Below, piece after piece: positions 27,792-35,820 of a DNA stretch of 64,000 nt. The notes beneath the pieces were generated by a model. The model ran no database searches. It was not told the DNA's origin and worked only from the letters and a program-made list of their open reading frames with translations. How positions within the stretch are numbered: position 1 is the first letter of the stretch; the number at the start of each line of letters is the position of its first letter. Source of the DNA: Salmonella enterica subsp. enterica serovar Typhimurium str. LT2 (GTDB lineage: Bacteria > Pseudomonadota > Gammaproteobacteria > Enterobacterales > Enterobacteriaceae); contig NC_003197.2 in assembly GCF_000006945.2 (NCBI RefSeq), positions 1,674,001-1,738,000 on the forward strand, written 5' to 3'. The position numbers and the translations under genes were made by a program.

Positions 27792-28910
27792 ATGACCTTT
27801 TCTGTGCAGGAAACGCTTTTTTCTTTACTGCGGCTAAACGGGATTTCAGGACATGAAAACAGTATTGCAAACGTTATGCAGCACGCGTTTGAACAGCAGG
27901 CCAAAGACGTCTGGCGGGATCGCTTAGGCAATGTCGTCGCCCGTTATGGCAGCGATAAACCCGACGCGCTTCGCCTGATGATTTTTGCGCATATGGATGA
28001 AGTGGGTTTTATGGTACGCAAGATCGAACCCTCCGGTTTTTTACGTTTTGAACGCGTAGGCGGCCCGGCGCAAATTACTATGCCCGGTTCGATTGTGACG
28101 CTTGCCGGACGTTCAGGCGATATCATGGGCTGTATCGGTATTAAAGCATATCACTTCGCGAAGGGTGACGAGCGCACCCAGCCACCCGCGCTCGATAAAC
28201 TCTGGATTGATATCGGCGCAAAAGATAAAGCGGATGCCGAACGAATGGGTATTCAGGTGGGGACGCCAGTAACCCTTTACAACCCGCCGCACTGTCTGGG
28301 CAACGACCTGGTATGCAGTAAGGCGCTGGATGACAGGCTGGGGTGTACGGCGCTACTGGGCGTCGCCGAGGCCCTCGCCTCCACACCGCTTGATATCGCG
28401 GTATTCCTGGTCGCGTCGGTACAGGAAGAGTTCAATATTCGCGGCATTATTCCCGTTTTACGACGCGTGCGCCCCGACCTGGCGATTGGTATTGATATCA
28501 CCCCCTCCTGCGACACGCCTGACCTGCAGGATTACTCAGATGTGCGGGTCAACCACGGCGTCGGCATCACCTGTCTGAACTATCACGGACGCGGTACGTT
28601 GGCGGGACTGATTACGCCGCCGCGTTTGCTGCGGATGCTGGAGACCACCGCGCACGAAAATAATATTCCCGTACAGCGTGAAGTCGCGCCAGGCGTCATC
28701 ACCGAAACCGGCTACATTCAGGTTGAACTGGACGGTATTCCCTGCGCCAGTCTTTCTATTCCCTGCCGCTATACCCACTCGCCAGCCGAAGTCGCCAGCC
28801 TGCGCGACCTGGCTGATTGTATCCGTTTACTGACTGCGCTGGCCAACATGTCGCCAGAACAGTTTCCCATTGAGCCTGAAACAGGCGCTACACAAGAGGC
28901 ACGACCATGA
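27792..28910 (+). CDS. sgcX: M42-family aminopeptidase/endoglucanase-like protein SgcX
   Basis: A 372-residue metallo-aminopeptidase family protein (FrvX/SgcX group). M42 metal-ligand regions: FAHMDEVGFMV (His, Asp), LDDRLGC (Asp), VQEEF (the two Glu), GIDITPSCDTP (Asp) and YTHSPAEV (His). First gene of an operon with PTS components; in E. coli sgcX occupies a similar place. Family members are aminopeptidases despite old cellulase labels; the role in a sugar operon is unknown. Confidence 0.88.
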   Translation: MTFSVQETLFSLLRLNGISGHENSIANVMQHAFEQQAKDVWRDRLGNVVARYGSDKPDALRLMIFAHMDEVGFMVRKIEPSGFLRFERVGGPAQITMPGSIVTLAGRSGDIMGCIGIKAYHFAKGDERTQPPALDKLWIDIGAKDKADAERMGIQVGTPVTLYNPPHCLGNDLVCSKALDDRLGCTALLGVAEALASTPLDIAVFLVASVQEEFNIRGIIPVLRRVRPDLAIGIDITPSCDTPDLQDYSDVRVNHGVGITCLNYHGRGTLAGLITPPRLLRMLETTAHENNIPVQREVAPGVITETGYIQVELDGIPCASLSIPCRYTHSPAEVASLRDLADCIRLLTALANMSPEQFPIEPETGATQEARP

Positions 28911-29188
28911 TGAAAAAGATCCTTGTGGCATGTGGTACCGGCATGTCGACATCAACCATGATTGCACAAAAACTGCAGGACTTTCTTGCGGAGCAAGGCA
29001 TTGCGGCAACCACGGCGCAATGTTGTCTGAATGAGATCCCGTTGAACTGTAACGGTATGGATCTCATCGTAACGTCCATGCGTACGCACAGTGACTATGG
29101 CATCCCGACGCTCAACGGCGCCGCCCTGCTGACAGGCATCAACGACGACGCATTAAAACAAGAAATCAAGGCGCTGTTAACACAATAA
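28907..29188 (+). CDS. sgcB: PTS system IIB component SgcB (galactitol type)
   Basis: A 93-residue IIB protein. The phosphorylated Cys lies in the N-terminal loop KKILVACGTGMSTSTM. The start overlaps the sgcX stop (ATGA). It forms a permease with SgcC and SgcA. The substrate is not established. Confidence 0.9.
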   Translation: MMKKILVACGTGMSTSTMIAQKLQDFLAEQGIAATTAQCCLNEIPLNCNGMDLIVTSMRTHSDYGIPTLNGAALLTGINDDALKQEIKALLTQ

Positions 29189-29198
29189 AGGGGGCATT

Positions 29199-30512
29199 AT
29201 GTTTGATTACATCCTGTCTCTCGGCGGCACCGTTTTTGTGCCCATCATTATGATTATCATCGGCTTAATCTTTCGTATTCCCTGGCTGCAGGCAGTGAAA
29301 GCCGGGGTGACGGTCGGCATCGGTTTTGTCGGCATGGGGTTGGTGATCGTCATGGCGATCGACAGTCTCAGTCCGCCGATTAAAGTGATGATTGAGCGTT
29401 TTGGCCTGACGCTGCATGTGTTTGACGTCGGCGCCGGGCCCGCATCCGGCGTCGGCTATGCGACGGCCATCGGCGCGATGATCATTCCCGTTATCTTTCT
29501 GCTCAACGTCGGTATGCTGGTGACTCGTCTGACCAAAACCATGAACGTTGATATTTATAACTACTGGCACTACGCCATTACCGGAACGGTCGTCCAGTTG
29601 ATGACCGGCAGTCTGATTTATGGCGTACTGGGCGCGATTTGCCACGCCGCCTTGTCGTTGAAAATGGCCGACTGGACGGCGAAACGGGTACAGAACATTG
29701 TGGGTCTGGAAGGGATTTCTATTCCGCAAGGGTATGGCTCCAGTTCCGTGCCGTTGTTCGTATTGCTGGATGCGATATACGAAAAAATACCGTTTATGAA
29801 AGGACGCAATATTGATGCTCAGGAGATCCAAAAACGGTATGGGATGGTTGGCGACCCGGTGATCATTGGCGTTGTTCTCGGGCTGATCTTCGGACTTGCC
29901 GCAGGCGAAGGCTTTAAAGGGTGCGCAACCTTAATGATTACCGTGGCGGCGATTATGGTGCTGTTTCCGCGCATGATTCGCCTTATCGTTGAGGGATTAA
30001 TGCCCATTTCCGACGGCGCGCGTAAGTTCTTCCAGAAACACTTTAAAGGGCGCGAAGTCTTTATCGGTCTGGATACCGCAGTGACGTTAGGCCACCCGAC
30101 CACCATCGCGGTTGGACTGCTGTTAATTCCCATCATGTTAATTCTGGCGAGCATACTGCCGGGCAATAAAGTCCTGCCGCTGGCTGATTTACCGGTTGCG
30201 CCGTTTTTTATCTGCATGGCCACGGTTATTCATCGCGGCGATCTGATTCGTACTCTGCTCAGCGGCATCATTGTCATGATTACCGTTCTGCTGATCGCCA
30301 CCCAGTTCGCACCGTACTTTACCGATATGGCGCTCAAAGGCGGCTTTAGCTTCGCCGCTGAAAACGCGCAAATTACCGCGCTGTCGGTGGGAAATATGTT
30401 TGGCTGGTCAATATCTGAATTGATGTCGCTGGGCATGATTGGCGTGGTTATTGTGGTCGGCATTGTCGCCAGCATCATACTTGTCTTACGTAAACGTGAA
30501 CTACCGGAATAA
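29199..30512 (+). CDS. sgcC: PTS system IIC component SgcC (galactitol type permease)
   Basis: A 437-residue membrane permease of the galactitol (GatC) family with about 9-10 helices; same length as E. coli SgcC. The conserved loop GLDTAVTLGHPTTIAVGLLL is present. GGGGG at 29190-29194 serves as the ribosome binding site. It takes up and phosphorylates an unidentified sugar or polyol together with SgcB/SgcA. Confidence 0.9.
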   Translation: MFDYILSLGGTVFVPIIMIIIGLIFRIPWLQAVKAGVTVGIGFVGMGLVIVMAIDSLSPPIKVMIERFGLTLHVFDVGAGPASGVGYATAIGAMIIPVIFLLNVGMLVTRLTKTMNVDIYNYWHYAITGTVVQLMTGSLIYGVLGAICHAALSLKMADWTAKRVQNIVGLEGISIPQGYGSSSVPLFVLLDAIYEKIPFMKGRNIDAQEIQKRYGMVGDPVIIGVVLGLIFGLAAGEGFKGCATLMITVAAIMVLFPRMIRLIVEGLMPISDGARKFFQKHFKGREVFIGLDTAVTLGHPTTIAVGLLLIPIMLILASILPGNKVLPLADLPVAPFFICMATVIHRGDLIRTLLSGIIVMITVLLIATQFAPYFTDMALKGGFSFAAENAQITALSVGNMFGWSISELMSLGMIGVVIVVGIVASIILVLRKRELPE

Positions 30513-30525
30513 GGAGCAACCCAGA

Positions 30526-31332
30526 ATGAGTTGGCTAAAAGAGGTAATAGGAACAGAAAAAGCCGTTATCGCCATGTGCCATTTACGGGCGTTGCCGGGC
30601 GATCCCGGGTTCGATACCAGGAAAGGCATGAACTGGGTAATTGACCGCGCCCATGACGATTTAATGGCGCTACAAAATGGCGGCGTGGATGCGGTGATGT
30701 TCTCCAACGAATTTAGTCTGCCTTATTTAACGAAAGTCAGACCGGAAACGACCGCCGCGATGGCAAGAATCATCGGTCAGTTAATGAGTGAAATCCGCGT
30801 ACCGTTTGGGGTAAACGTGTTGTGGGACCCTGTGGCCTCGTTTGATTTGGCGATGGCGACCGACGCAAAATTTATCCGCGAAATTTTCACCGGCGCTTAC
30901 GCCAGCGATTTTGGCGTCTGGGATACGAATGTCGGCGAAACCATTCGCCATCAGCATCGCATCGGCGCAGGCCACGTGAAAACGTTGTTTAACATCGTTC
31001 CGGAAGCGGCGGTGTATCTGGGAAACCGCGATGTCTGTTCAATTGCGAAATCGACCGTATTTAACAATAACCCCGATGCCCTGTGCGTCTCGGGGCTGAC
31101 GGCGGGCGCTCGCACGGATAGCGCCATACTGAAGCGAGTAAAAGAGACCGTCCCCGACACGGTCGTGCTGGCGAATACCGGGGTGTGTCTGGAAAACGTC
31201 GAGGAGCAGCTCTGCATTGCCGACGGATGCGTAACGGCAACCACGTTTAAAAAAGACGGCGTCTTCGCCAACTTTGTCGACCAGGCGCGCGTGGCGAAGT
31301 TTATGGAGAAAGTACGCCATATCCGACAATAA
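30526..31332 (+). CDS. sgcQ: SgcQ, BtpA-family TIM-barrel-like protein
   Basis: 268 residues from the ATG at 30526, which has AAGGAG upstream; the frame is open further 5' inside sgcC. It belongs to the BtpA/SgcQ family, named for photosystem I biogenesis protein BtpA, with TIM-barrel-type features (VNVLWDPVASFDLAMATDAKF, DALCVSGLTAGARTD). Enzymatic role in the sgc pathway is unknown. A perfect stem-loop follows the stop. Confidence 0.88.
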   Translation: MSWLKEVIGTEKAVIAMCHLRALPGDPGFDTRKGMNWVIDRAHDDLMALQNGGVDAVMFSNEFSLPYLTKVRPETTAAMARIIGQLMSEIRVPFGVNVLWDPVASFDLAMATDAKFIREIFTGAYASDFGVWDTNVGETIRHQHRIGAGHVKTLFNIVPEAAVYLGNRDVCSIAKSTVFNNNPDALCVSGLTAGARTDSAILKRVKETVPDTVVLANTGVCLENVEEQLCIADGCVTATTFKKDGVFANFVDQARVAKFMEKVRHIRQ

Positions 31333-31335
31333 AAT

Positions 31336-31360
31336 GGGGATAAGCAAAACGCTTATCCCC
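31336..31360 (+). other. Perfect intercistronic stem-loop between sgcQ and sgcA
   Basis: GGGGATAAGC, loop AAAAC, GCTTATCCCC: ten paired bases and a five-base loop. No T-run follows (TGCAGAGAGC), so it is more likely an RNA-processing or stability element, or a partial attenuator, than a full terminator. The 131-bp sgcQ-sgcA gap is the largest in the operon. Confidence 0.6.
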
Positions 31361-31463
31361 TGCAGAGAGCGATAACTCTTCTGCCGATCTCCGTCGCCTT
31401 CGCCAAAAGACACGCCGGGGATCGGTTCCAGAGTAACCCGAACCGGCAAGGAGTCAACGATCG

Positions 31464-31901
31464 ATGATTAATGATGTTAAGTGGGTTCAGGCGCAACGCC
31501 ATGCCAGCGACTGGCGACACGCGCTGGATATCGCCGTTCGTCCGCTGATTACGTTCGGCGCGGCGGCCCCCTGCTACCTGGACGGTATTATTGAGAACAC
31601 CCTTAAATGGGGGCCATATTATCTTATCGCGCCGGGGATTGCGCTGCCCCATGCCAGACCAGAGCAAGGCGCCAACCATAATCAAATCAGCGTCACTACG
31701 CTATCAACGCCGGTCGCTTTCGGCAATGCGGATTGCGATCCCATCTGGCTGTTGCTTTGCGCCAGCGCCACGGATGCCGAAGCACATATTCGCACCATTC
31801 AACGCATCAGCCAGTGGCTCGACTCGCCGGAAAGCGTCGCGATGTTGCAAGATGCGCCAAATGATGCCGCGCTTTTCGCGCAATTAACCGCATTGCGCTG
31901 A
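31464..31901 (+). CDS. sgcA: PTS system IIA component SgcA (mannitol/fructose-type EIIA)
   Basis: A 145-residue EIIA with the phospho-His in IALPHARPEQGAN around residue 66. Close to E. coli SgcA (143). Accepts phosphate from HPr and passes it to SgcB. GGCAAGGAG lies upstream of the ATG. The stop is 11 bases before the sgcE start. Confidence 0.9.
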   Translation: MINDVKWVQAQRHASDWRHALDIAVRPLITFGAAAPCYLDGIIENTLKWGPYYLIAPGIALPHARPEQGANHNQISVTTLSTPVAFGNADCDPIWLLLCASATDAEAHIRTIQRISQWLDSPESVAMLQDAPNDAALFAQLTALR

Positions 31902-31912
31902 TGGAGGTTCCG

Positions 31913-32545
31913 ATGATCCTGCACCCTTCACTGGCCTCCGCCGATCCGCTGCGCTATGCCGAGGCGTTGACCGCTTTACACGATGCGCCTCTCGGCTCGC
32001 TGCATCTGGATATCGAAGATACCAGTTTCATCAATAATATTACCTTCGGTATGAAAACCATTCAGGCGGTCGCACAATACACTCGCCATCCGCTCTCATT
32101 TCACCTGATGGTCTCATCGCCGCAACGCTGGTTACCCTGGCTTGCAGCTATCCGCCCCGGCTGGATTTTCATTCATGCCGAAAGCGTGCAAAACCCCCCG
32201 GAGATTCTGGCGGATATTCGCGCTATCGGGGCGAAAGCAGGACTGGCGCTTAACCCGGCAACGCCGCTATTGCCTTATCGTTATCTGGCATTGCAACTGG
32301 ATGCGCTGATGATCATGACCAGCGAACCCGACGGACGCGGACAGCAATTTATCGCCGCGATGTGTGAAAAAGTGAGCCAGGGCAGAGAGCATTTCCCTGC
32401 TGCGGAATGCTGGGCGGACGGCGGTATTACACTTCGCGCCGCACGGCTGCTTGCCGCCGCAGGCGCACAGCATCTGGTGATTGGCCGGGCGTTATTCACG
32501 ACGGCGAACTATGATGTGACGTTGTCACAATTCACCGCGCTATAA
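31913..32545 (+). CDS. sgcE: Ribulose-phosphate 3-epimerase-like protein SgcE
   Basis: 210 residues from the ATG at 31913, matching the E. coli length. GGAGG at 31903-31907 lies between an earlier ATG (31901) and this one, which decides the start. TIM-barrel epimerase family: MILHPSLASAD, SLHLDIEDTSFINNITFGMK and MTSEPDGRGQ are the Rpe-like active-site regions. Probably interconverts a keto-sugar phosphate; substrate unknown. Confidence 0.88.
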   Translation: MILHPSLASADPLRYAEALTALHDAPLGSLHLDIEDTSFINNITFGMKTIQAVAQYTRHPLSFHLMVSSPQRWLPWLAAIRPGWIFIHAESVQNPPEILADIRAIGAKAGLALNPATPLLPYRYLALQLDALMIMTSEPDGRGQQFIAAMCEKVSQGREHFPAAECWADGGITLRAARLLAAAGAQHLVIGRALFTTANYDVTLSQFTAL

Positions 32546-32554
32546 AGGAGTCAT

Positions 32555-33352
32555 ATGCTGATGAGCCAACAGCGCCCCGACCGTATCAAACAGATGTTGC
32601 ATTACCTTTGGCAACACAGGCACCTCTCAACACAGCAAGCTATTGAGCTTTTTGGCTATGCAGAGGCAACCGTGCGCCGGGATTTTCACTATATTGCCAG
32701 CCGTTATCCCGGTATGGTTCGCGGCCATGGTTGTATTGACTTCGACGACAGTACGGAAGATAAAGAATATGTTTTCGACGTTAAGCGAACGTTACAAAGC
32801 GAGGCGAAACGCGAAATCGCCGCCCTCGCCCGCACGTTCATCAAGGATGGAGACTGCTTTTTTCTCGACTCCGGCTCCACCTGTCTGGAACTGGCAAAAT
32901 GTCTGGTCGACGCCAAAGTAAAAGTCATTTGCAATGACATCAAAATCGCTAATGAACTGGGTGGCTTCCCACACGTAGAGAGTTACATTATCGGCGGACT
33001 GATTCGCCCCGGTTACTTTTCGGTGGGCGAGAGTCTGGCGCTGGAGATGATTAACGCCTTTGCCGTTGAACGCGCCTTTATCTCCTGCGATGCGCTGTCG
33101 ATTGAAACGGGCATCACCAACGCTACCATGTTTGAAGTGGGCGTTAAAACGCGCATTATTCAGCGCTCACGCGAGGTCATATTGATGGCCGATCACTCAA
33201 AGTTTGATACTGTAGAACCCCATGCGGTGGCGACGCTGTCCTGTATTACTACCATTCTTAGCGACAGTGCGCTCCCGTCTGCTATCGCCCGACGTTATCA
33301 GCAGGCGGGATGCCGTCTCATCATGTCAGACCCCTCATCAGGAGCGCGTTAA
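32555..33352 (+). CDS. sgcR: DeoR-family transcriptional regulator SgcR
   Basis: A 265-residue repressor type with an N-terminal DeoR helix-turn-helix (about 8-60; HLSTQQAIELFGYAEATVRR) and a C-terminal sugar-phosphate sensor domain (IKDGDCFFLDSGSTCLELAK, KVICNDIKIA). AAGGAG precedes ATG 32555; an in-frame ATG two codons later is an alternative. Probably controls the sgc operon in response to a phosphorylated sugar. Its stop overlaps the aac(6') start (TAATG). Confidence 0.9.
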   Translation: MLMSQQRPDRIKQMLHYLWQHRHLSTQQAIELFGYAEATVRRDFHYIASRYPGMVRGHGCIDFDDSTEDKEYVFDVKRTLQSEAKREIAALARTFIKDGDCFFLDSGSTCLELAKCLVDAKVKVICNDIKIANELGGFPHVESYIIGGLIRPGYFSVGESLALEMINAFAVERAFISCDALSIETGITNATMFEVGVKTRIIQRSREVILMADHSKFDTVEPHAVATLSCITTILSDSALPSAIARRYQQAGCRLIMSDPSSGAR

Positions 33353-33789
33353 TGGACATCAGGCAAATGAACAGAACCCATCTGGATCACTGGCGCGGAT
33401 TGCGAAAACAGCTCTGGCCTGGTCACCCGGATGACGCCCATCTGGCGGACGGCGAAGAAATTCTGCAAGCCGATCATCTGGCATCATTTATTGCGATGGC
33501 AGACGGGGTGGCGATTGGCTTTGCGGATGCCTCAATCCGCCACGATTATGTCAATGGCTGTGACAGTTCGCCCGTGGTTTTCCTTGAAGGTATTTTTGTT
33601 CTCCCCTCATTCCGTCAACGCGGCGTAGCGAAACAATTGATTGCAGCGGTGCAACGATGGGGAACGAATAAAGGGTGTCGGGAAATGGCCTCCGATACCT
33701 CGCCGGAAAATACAATTTCCCAGAAAGTTCATCAGGCGTTAGGATTTGAGGAAACAGAGCGCGTCATTTTCTACCGAAAGCGTTGTTGA
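33352..33789 (+). CDS. aac(6')-Iaa: Aminoglycoside 6'-N-acetyltransferase AAC(6')-Iaa/Iy (chromosomal, usually cryptic)
   Basis: A 145-residue GNAT enzyme identical in size to the intrinsic Salmonella AAC(6')-Iaa/Iy (starts MDIRQMNRTHLDHWRGLRK; acetyl-CoA loop VLPSFRQRGVAKQLI). It acetylates the 6'-amine of tobramycin, kanamycin and amikacin in vitro, but the chromosomal gene is normally poorly expressed and does not give clinical resistance. The ATG at 33352 overlaps the sgcR stop by one base, with GGAG at 33341, so it depends on sgc operon transcription. Followed by a strong terminator. Confidence 0.93.
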   Translation: MDIRQMNRTHLDHWRGLRKQLWPGHPDDAHLADGEEILQADHLASFIAMADGVAIGFADASIRHDYVNGCDSSPVVFLEGIFVLPSFRQRGVAKQLIAAVQRWGTNKGCREMASDTSPENTISQKVHQALGFEETERVIFYRKRC

Positions 33790-33804
33790 GGGAAATCATA
33801 CAGG

Positions 33805-33836
33805 AAAAGGTCGGGTATAGTACCCGACCTTTATAT
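33805..33836. terminator. Bidirectional intrinsic terminator
   Basis: AGGTCGGGTA (33808-33817), loop TAG, TACCCGACCT (33821-33830). TT follows on the plus strand and TTTT on the minus strand. It sits between aac(6')-Iaa and the convergent oxidase gene. Confidence 0.8.
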
Positions 33837-35041
33837 TACTGGGGCAGATCTTTTTCAGTTAACAAGCGTGTCGTTTTCACTTGTTCAATATTTCTGGCGC
33901 CACCCAACATCATGTTAATTGTCAGCTCTTTGTTTAGCTGTTCAATCACTGATGCCACACCCTGAGCGCCGCCAAGATTAAGACCGTATAATACAGGCCG
34001 GCCAACCGCCACAATATCCGCCCCGCTGGCTAACGCTTTGAATATGTGCGAACCACGGCGTACTCCACTGTCAAAAATAACAGGCACTCGCTTGTTGACG
34101 ACTTTTGCAATCGCAGGAAGCATATCGAATGAGGACGGCCCGCTGTCTAATTGACGGCCACCATGGTTAGAAACCCATATTCCTGCGGCCCCGGCCTGGA
34201 TAGCAATTTCAGCATCCTCCGGCGACTGAATGCCTTTTACGATAACCGGCAGACCGGAAATACGATGTACATAGGCAATATCCTCCGGCGTAAAGGCTTG
34301 TTTAGCCTGCGCGTAAATTTCACTTATCCCTGCTCCTTTGCCAGTTTTTGAACCATCGTCATTTTTTCTGGCGAACATTTCCAGGTTTGCAAAGCCCAAC
34401 GGGAACTGGAAGTTATTTTTAATATCTTCTTCCCGATAACCACCGACAGGCGAATCTACGGTCAGAATAATCGCTTTAGCGCCATGCTTTACCGCTTGTG
34501 CAAGAATAAATTCGTTAAATTGATTATTCTTACTCATATAAAGCTGGAAGAAGAACGGATTTTTCCCGGAAACGTTAGCCACCTCTTCGATGGTCTTGTT
34601 GCCATAGGTGCTCAACGAGAAAATCGAACCGACCTGCGCCATGCCTTTCGCCGTCGCCAACTCTCCGGAGGCGTGGGCCAGGCCCTGCGCCGCCATCGGT
34701 GCCTGGATTATAGGCGTTTTAAGCGGAATACCCAGTAGCTGCGTTGATAAATCGATCTCTTTTAACTCAATGCCCTGTAATACGCGCGGCATAATATATT
34801 TTTTGTCAAAGCTTTCGGTGTTGCTGCGAAGGTTATTCTCATCTTCGGCTCCACCGCGAATATAACCAAATGCCCCTTTCTCCATTTTGGCCTGAACGCG
34901 CGCTTCCAGGGAGGCTACGTTCGTCATTTTTATTGCTTTTTCGTCCGTACTGGCTTTGTACTCTTCAGCATAAGCCAGGCCTGATGTTGCCAACATTGCC
35001 AGCGAGGCCACTACCCGAATGAGGTGATGAGTTTTCATCAT
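33836..35041 (-). CDS. Exported FMN-dependent alpha-hydroxyacid dehydrogenase/oxidase (lactate oxidase-like, STM1620)
   Basis: A 401-residue protein of the glycolate oxidase/lactate oxidase/LldD family. FMN and substrate residues: PIIQAPMAAQGL, FQLYMSKNN, ILTVDSPVGGYREEDI, SNHGGRQLDSGPSS (catalytic His and Arg), DSGVRRGSHIFKALASGAD and GRPVLYG. Unlike cytoplasmic LldD it begins with a Sec-type signal peptide (1-25, ending GLAYA) and has no twin-arginine motif, implying a periplasmic enzyme (inference). It is followed on the same strand... upstream by a YceI gene eight bases away, so the two form an operon. Substrate not determined. Confidence 0.85.
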   Translation of the reverse strand: MMKTHHLIRVVASLAMLATSGLAYAEEYKASTDEKAIKMTNVASLEARVQAKMEKGAFGYIRGGAEDENNLRSNTESFDKKYIMPRVLQGIELKEIDLSTQLLGIPLKTPIIQAPMAAQGLAHASGELATAKGMAQVGSIFSLSTYGNKTIEEVANVSGKNPFFFQLYMSKNNQFNEFILAQAVKHGAKAIILTVDSPVGGYREEDIKNNFQFPLGFANLEMFARKNDDGSKTGKGAGISEIYAQAKQAFTPEDIAYVHRISGLPVIVKGIQSPEDAEIAIQAGAAGIWVSNHGGRQLDSGPSSFDMLPAIAKVVNKRVPVIFDSGVRRGSHIFKALASGADIVAVGRPVLYGLNLGGAQGVASVIEQLNKELTINMMLGGARNIEQVKTTRLLTEKDLPQ

Positions 35042-35049
35042 TATTCCCT

Positions 35050-35616
35050 TTATTGCTTAACCGCTTCTGCCTGGATTTTTATATCGACAACTTTCGTCAT
35101 CCCCATATCGACCAGATAATCTATCCCCCACTGGGTGCGATCTATTTGCGTGACAAAATCACCACCGCAAACCTGCGCCTTGAATATCGGGCTCATATAA
35201 CAGCCAAACTTGGTGGTGGTTAAGGTGACGGGCTTCGTTACTCCCTTCATTGTTAGCAAACCGTCAATAGAAACCGGTTTATTATCTTCAAAATGCCATT
35301 TTGTTGATTTAAATACCATTTCTGGATATTTTTCCGCATCCAGAATATCGCTACTGCGGATATGGTTATCAAACGCATCCACCCCGGTATTTAAGGCGCT
35401 TACGGGAATCGTCACACGCATCTCTGCGACTTGCTTTTCCGGCTGATATTTCAGTTCGCCGCTAATAGCATAAAACCCGCCATGATTGGTTGAGGTCTGG
35501 AAATGATCGATATTAAATACCGCATTGGTATGCGTATTATCAAATTTATATACATCTGCATGAGCAGCACTTAATAAACCCAGAGACAGGAGAGCACCAA
35601 GAAAACTCTTTTTCAT
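35050..35616 (-). CDS. Periplasmic YceI-family protein (STM1621)
   Basis: A 188-residue protein from the ATG at 35616, with a Sec signal peptide (about 1-20, ending SAAHA). The mature protein is a YceI lipocalin-like beta-barrel: FDNTHTNAVFNIDHFQTS, DNHIRSSDILDAEKYPEM and TMKGVTKPVTL are family signatures. YceI proteins bind isoprenoid quinone-like lipids. The frame is open to 35751 but without a start. Eight bases separate it from the downstream oxidase gene; a lipid or quinone handover to that enzyme is a speculative possibility. Confidence 0.87.
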   Translation of the reverse strand: MKKSFLGALLSLGLLSAAHADVYKFDNTHTNAVFNIDHFQTSTNHGGFYAISGELKYQPEKQVAEMRVTIPVSALNTGVDAFDNHIRSSDILDAEKYPEMVFKSTKWHFEDNKPVSIDGLLTMKGVTKPVTLTTTKFGCYMSPIFKAQVCGGDFVTQIDRTQWGIDYLVDMGMTKVVDIKIQAEAVKQ

Positions 35617-35783
35617 TATATTCACTTTATATCTTAAATAAGGTGAAGCTATCTTAATGTCCCCTGTACGCAGGATCGAGAGGGATAAACAGGAAGGACT
35701 GTTGCAAAAATAGAACGATGAAAAGGCCGTGTCACAAAAACAGCAGCTCACGAATGAGTTTATGTCAGGGCTATTTCCGCAAC

Positions 35784-35808
35784 CTGTACCGCCTTTGTGG
35801 CGGTACAG
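35784..35808 (-). terminator. Stem-loop after opgD
   Basis: CTGTACCGCC, loop of five, GGCGGTACAG: ten perfect base pairs 13 bases after the opgD stop. No T-run on either strand, so termination is plausible but not certain. Confidence 0.45.
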
Positions 35809-35820
35809 AAGGCAAACTGA

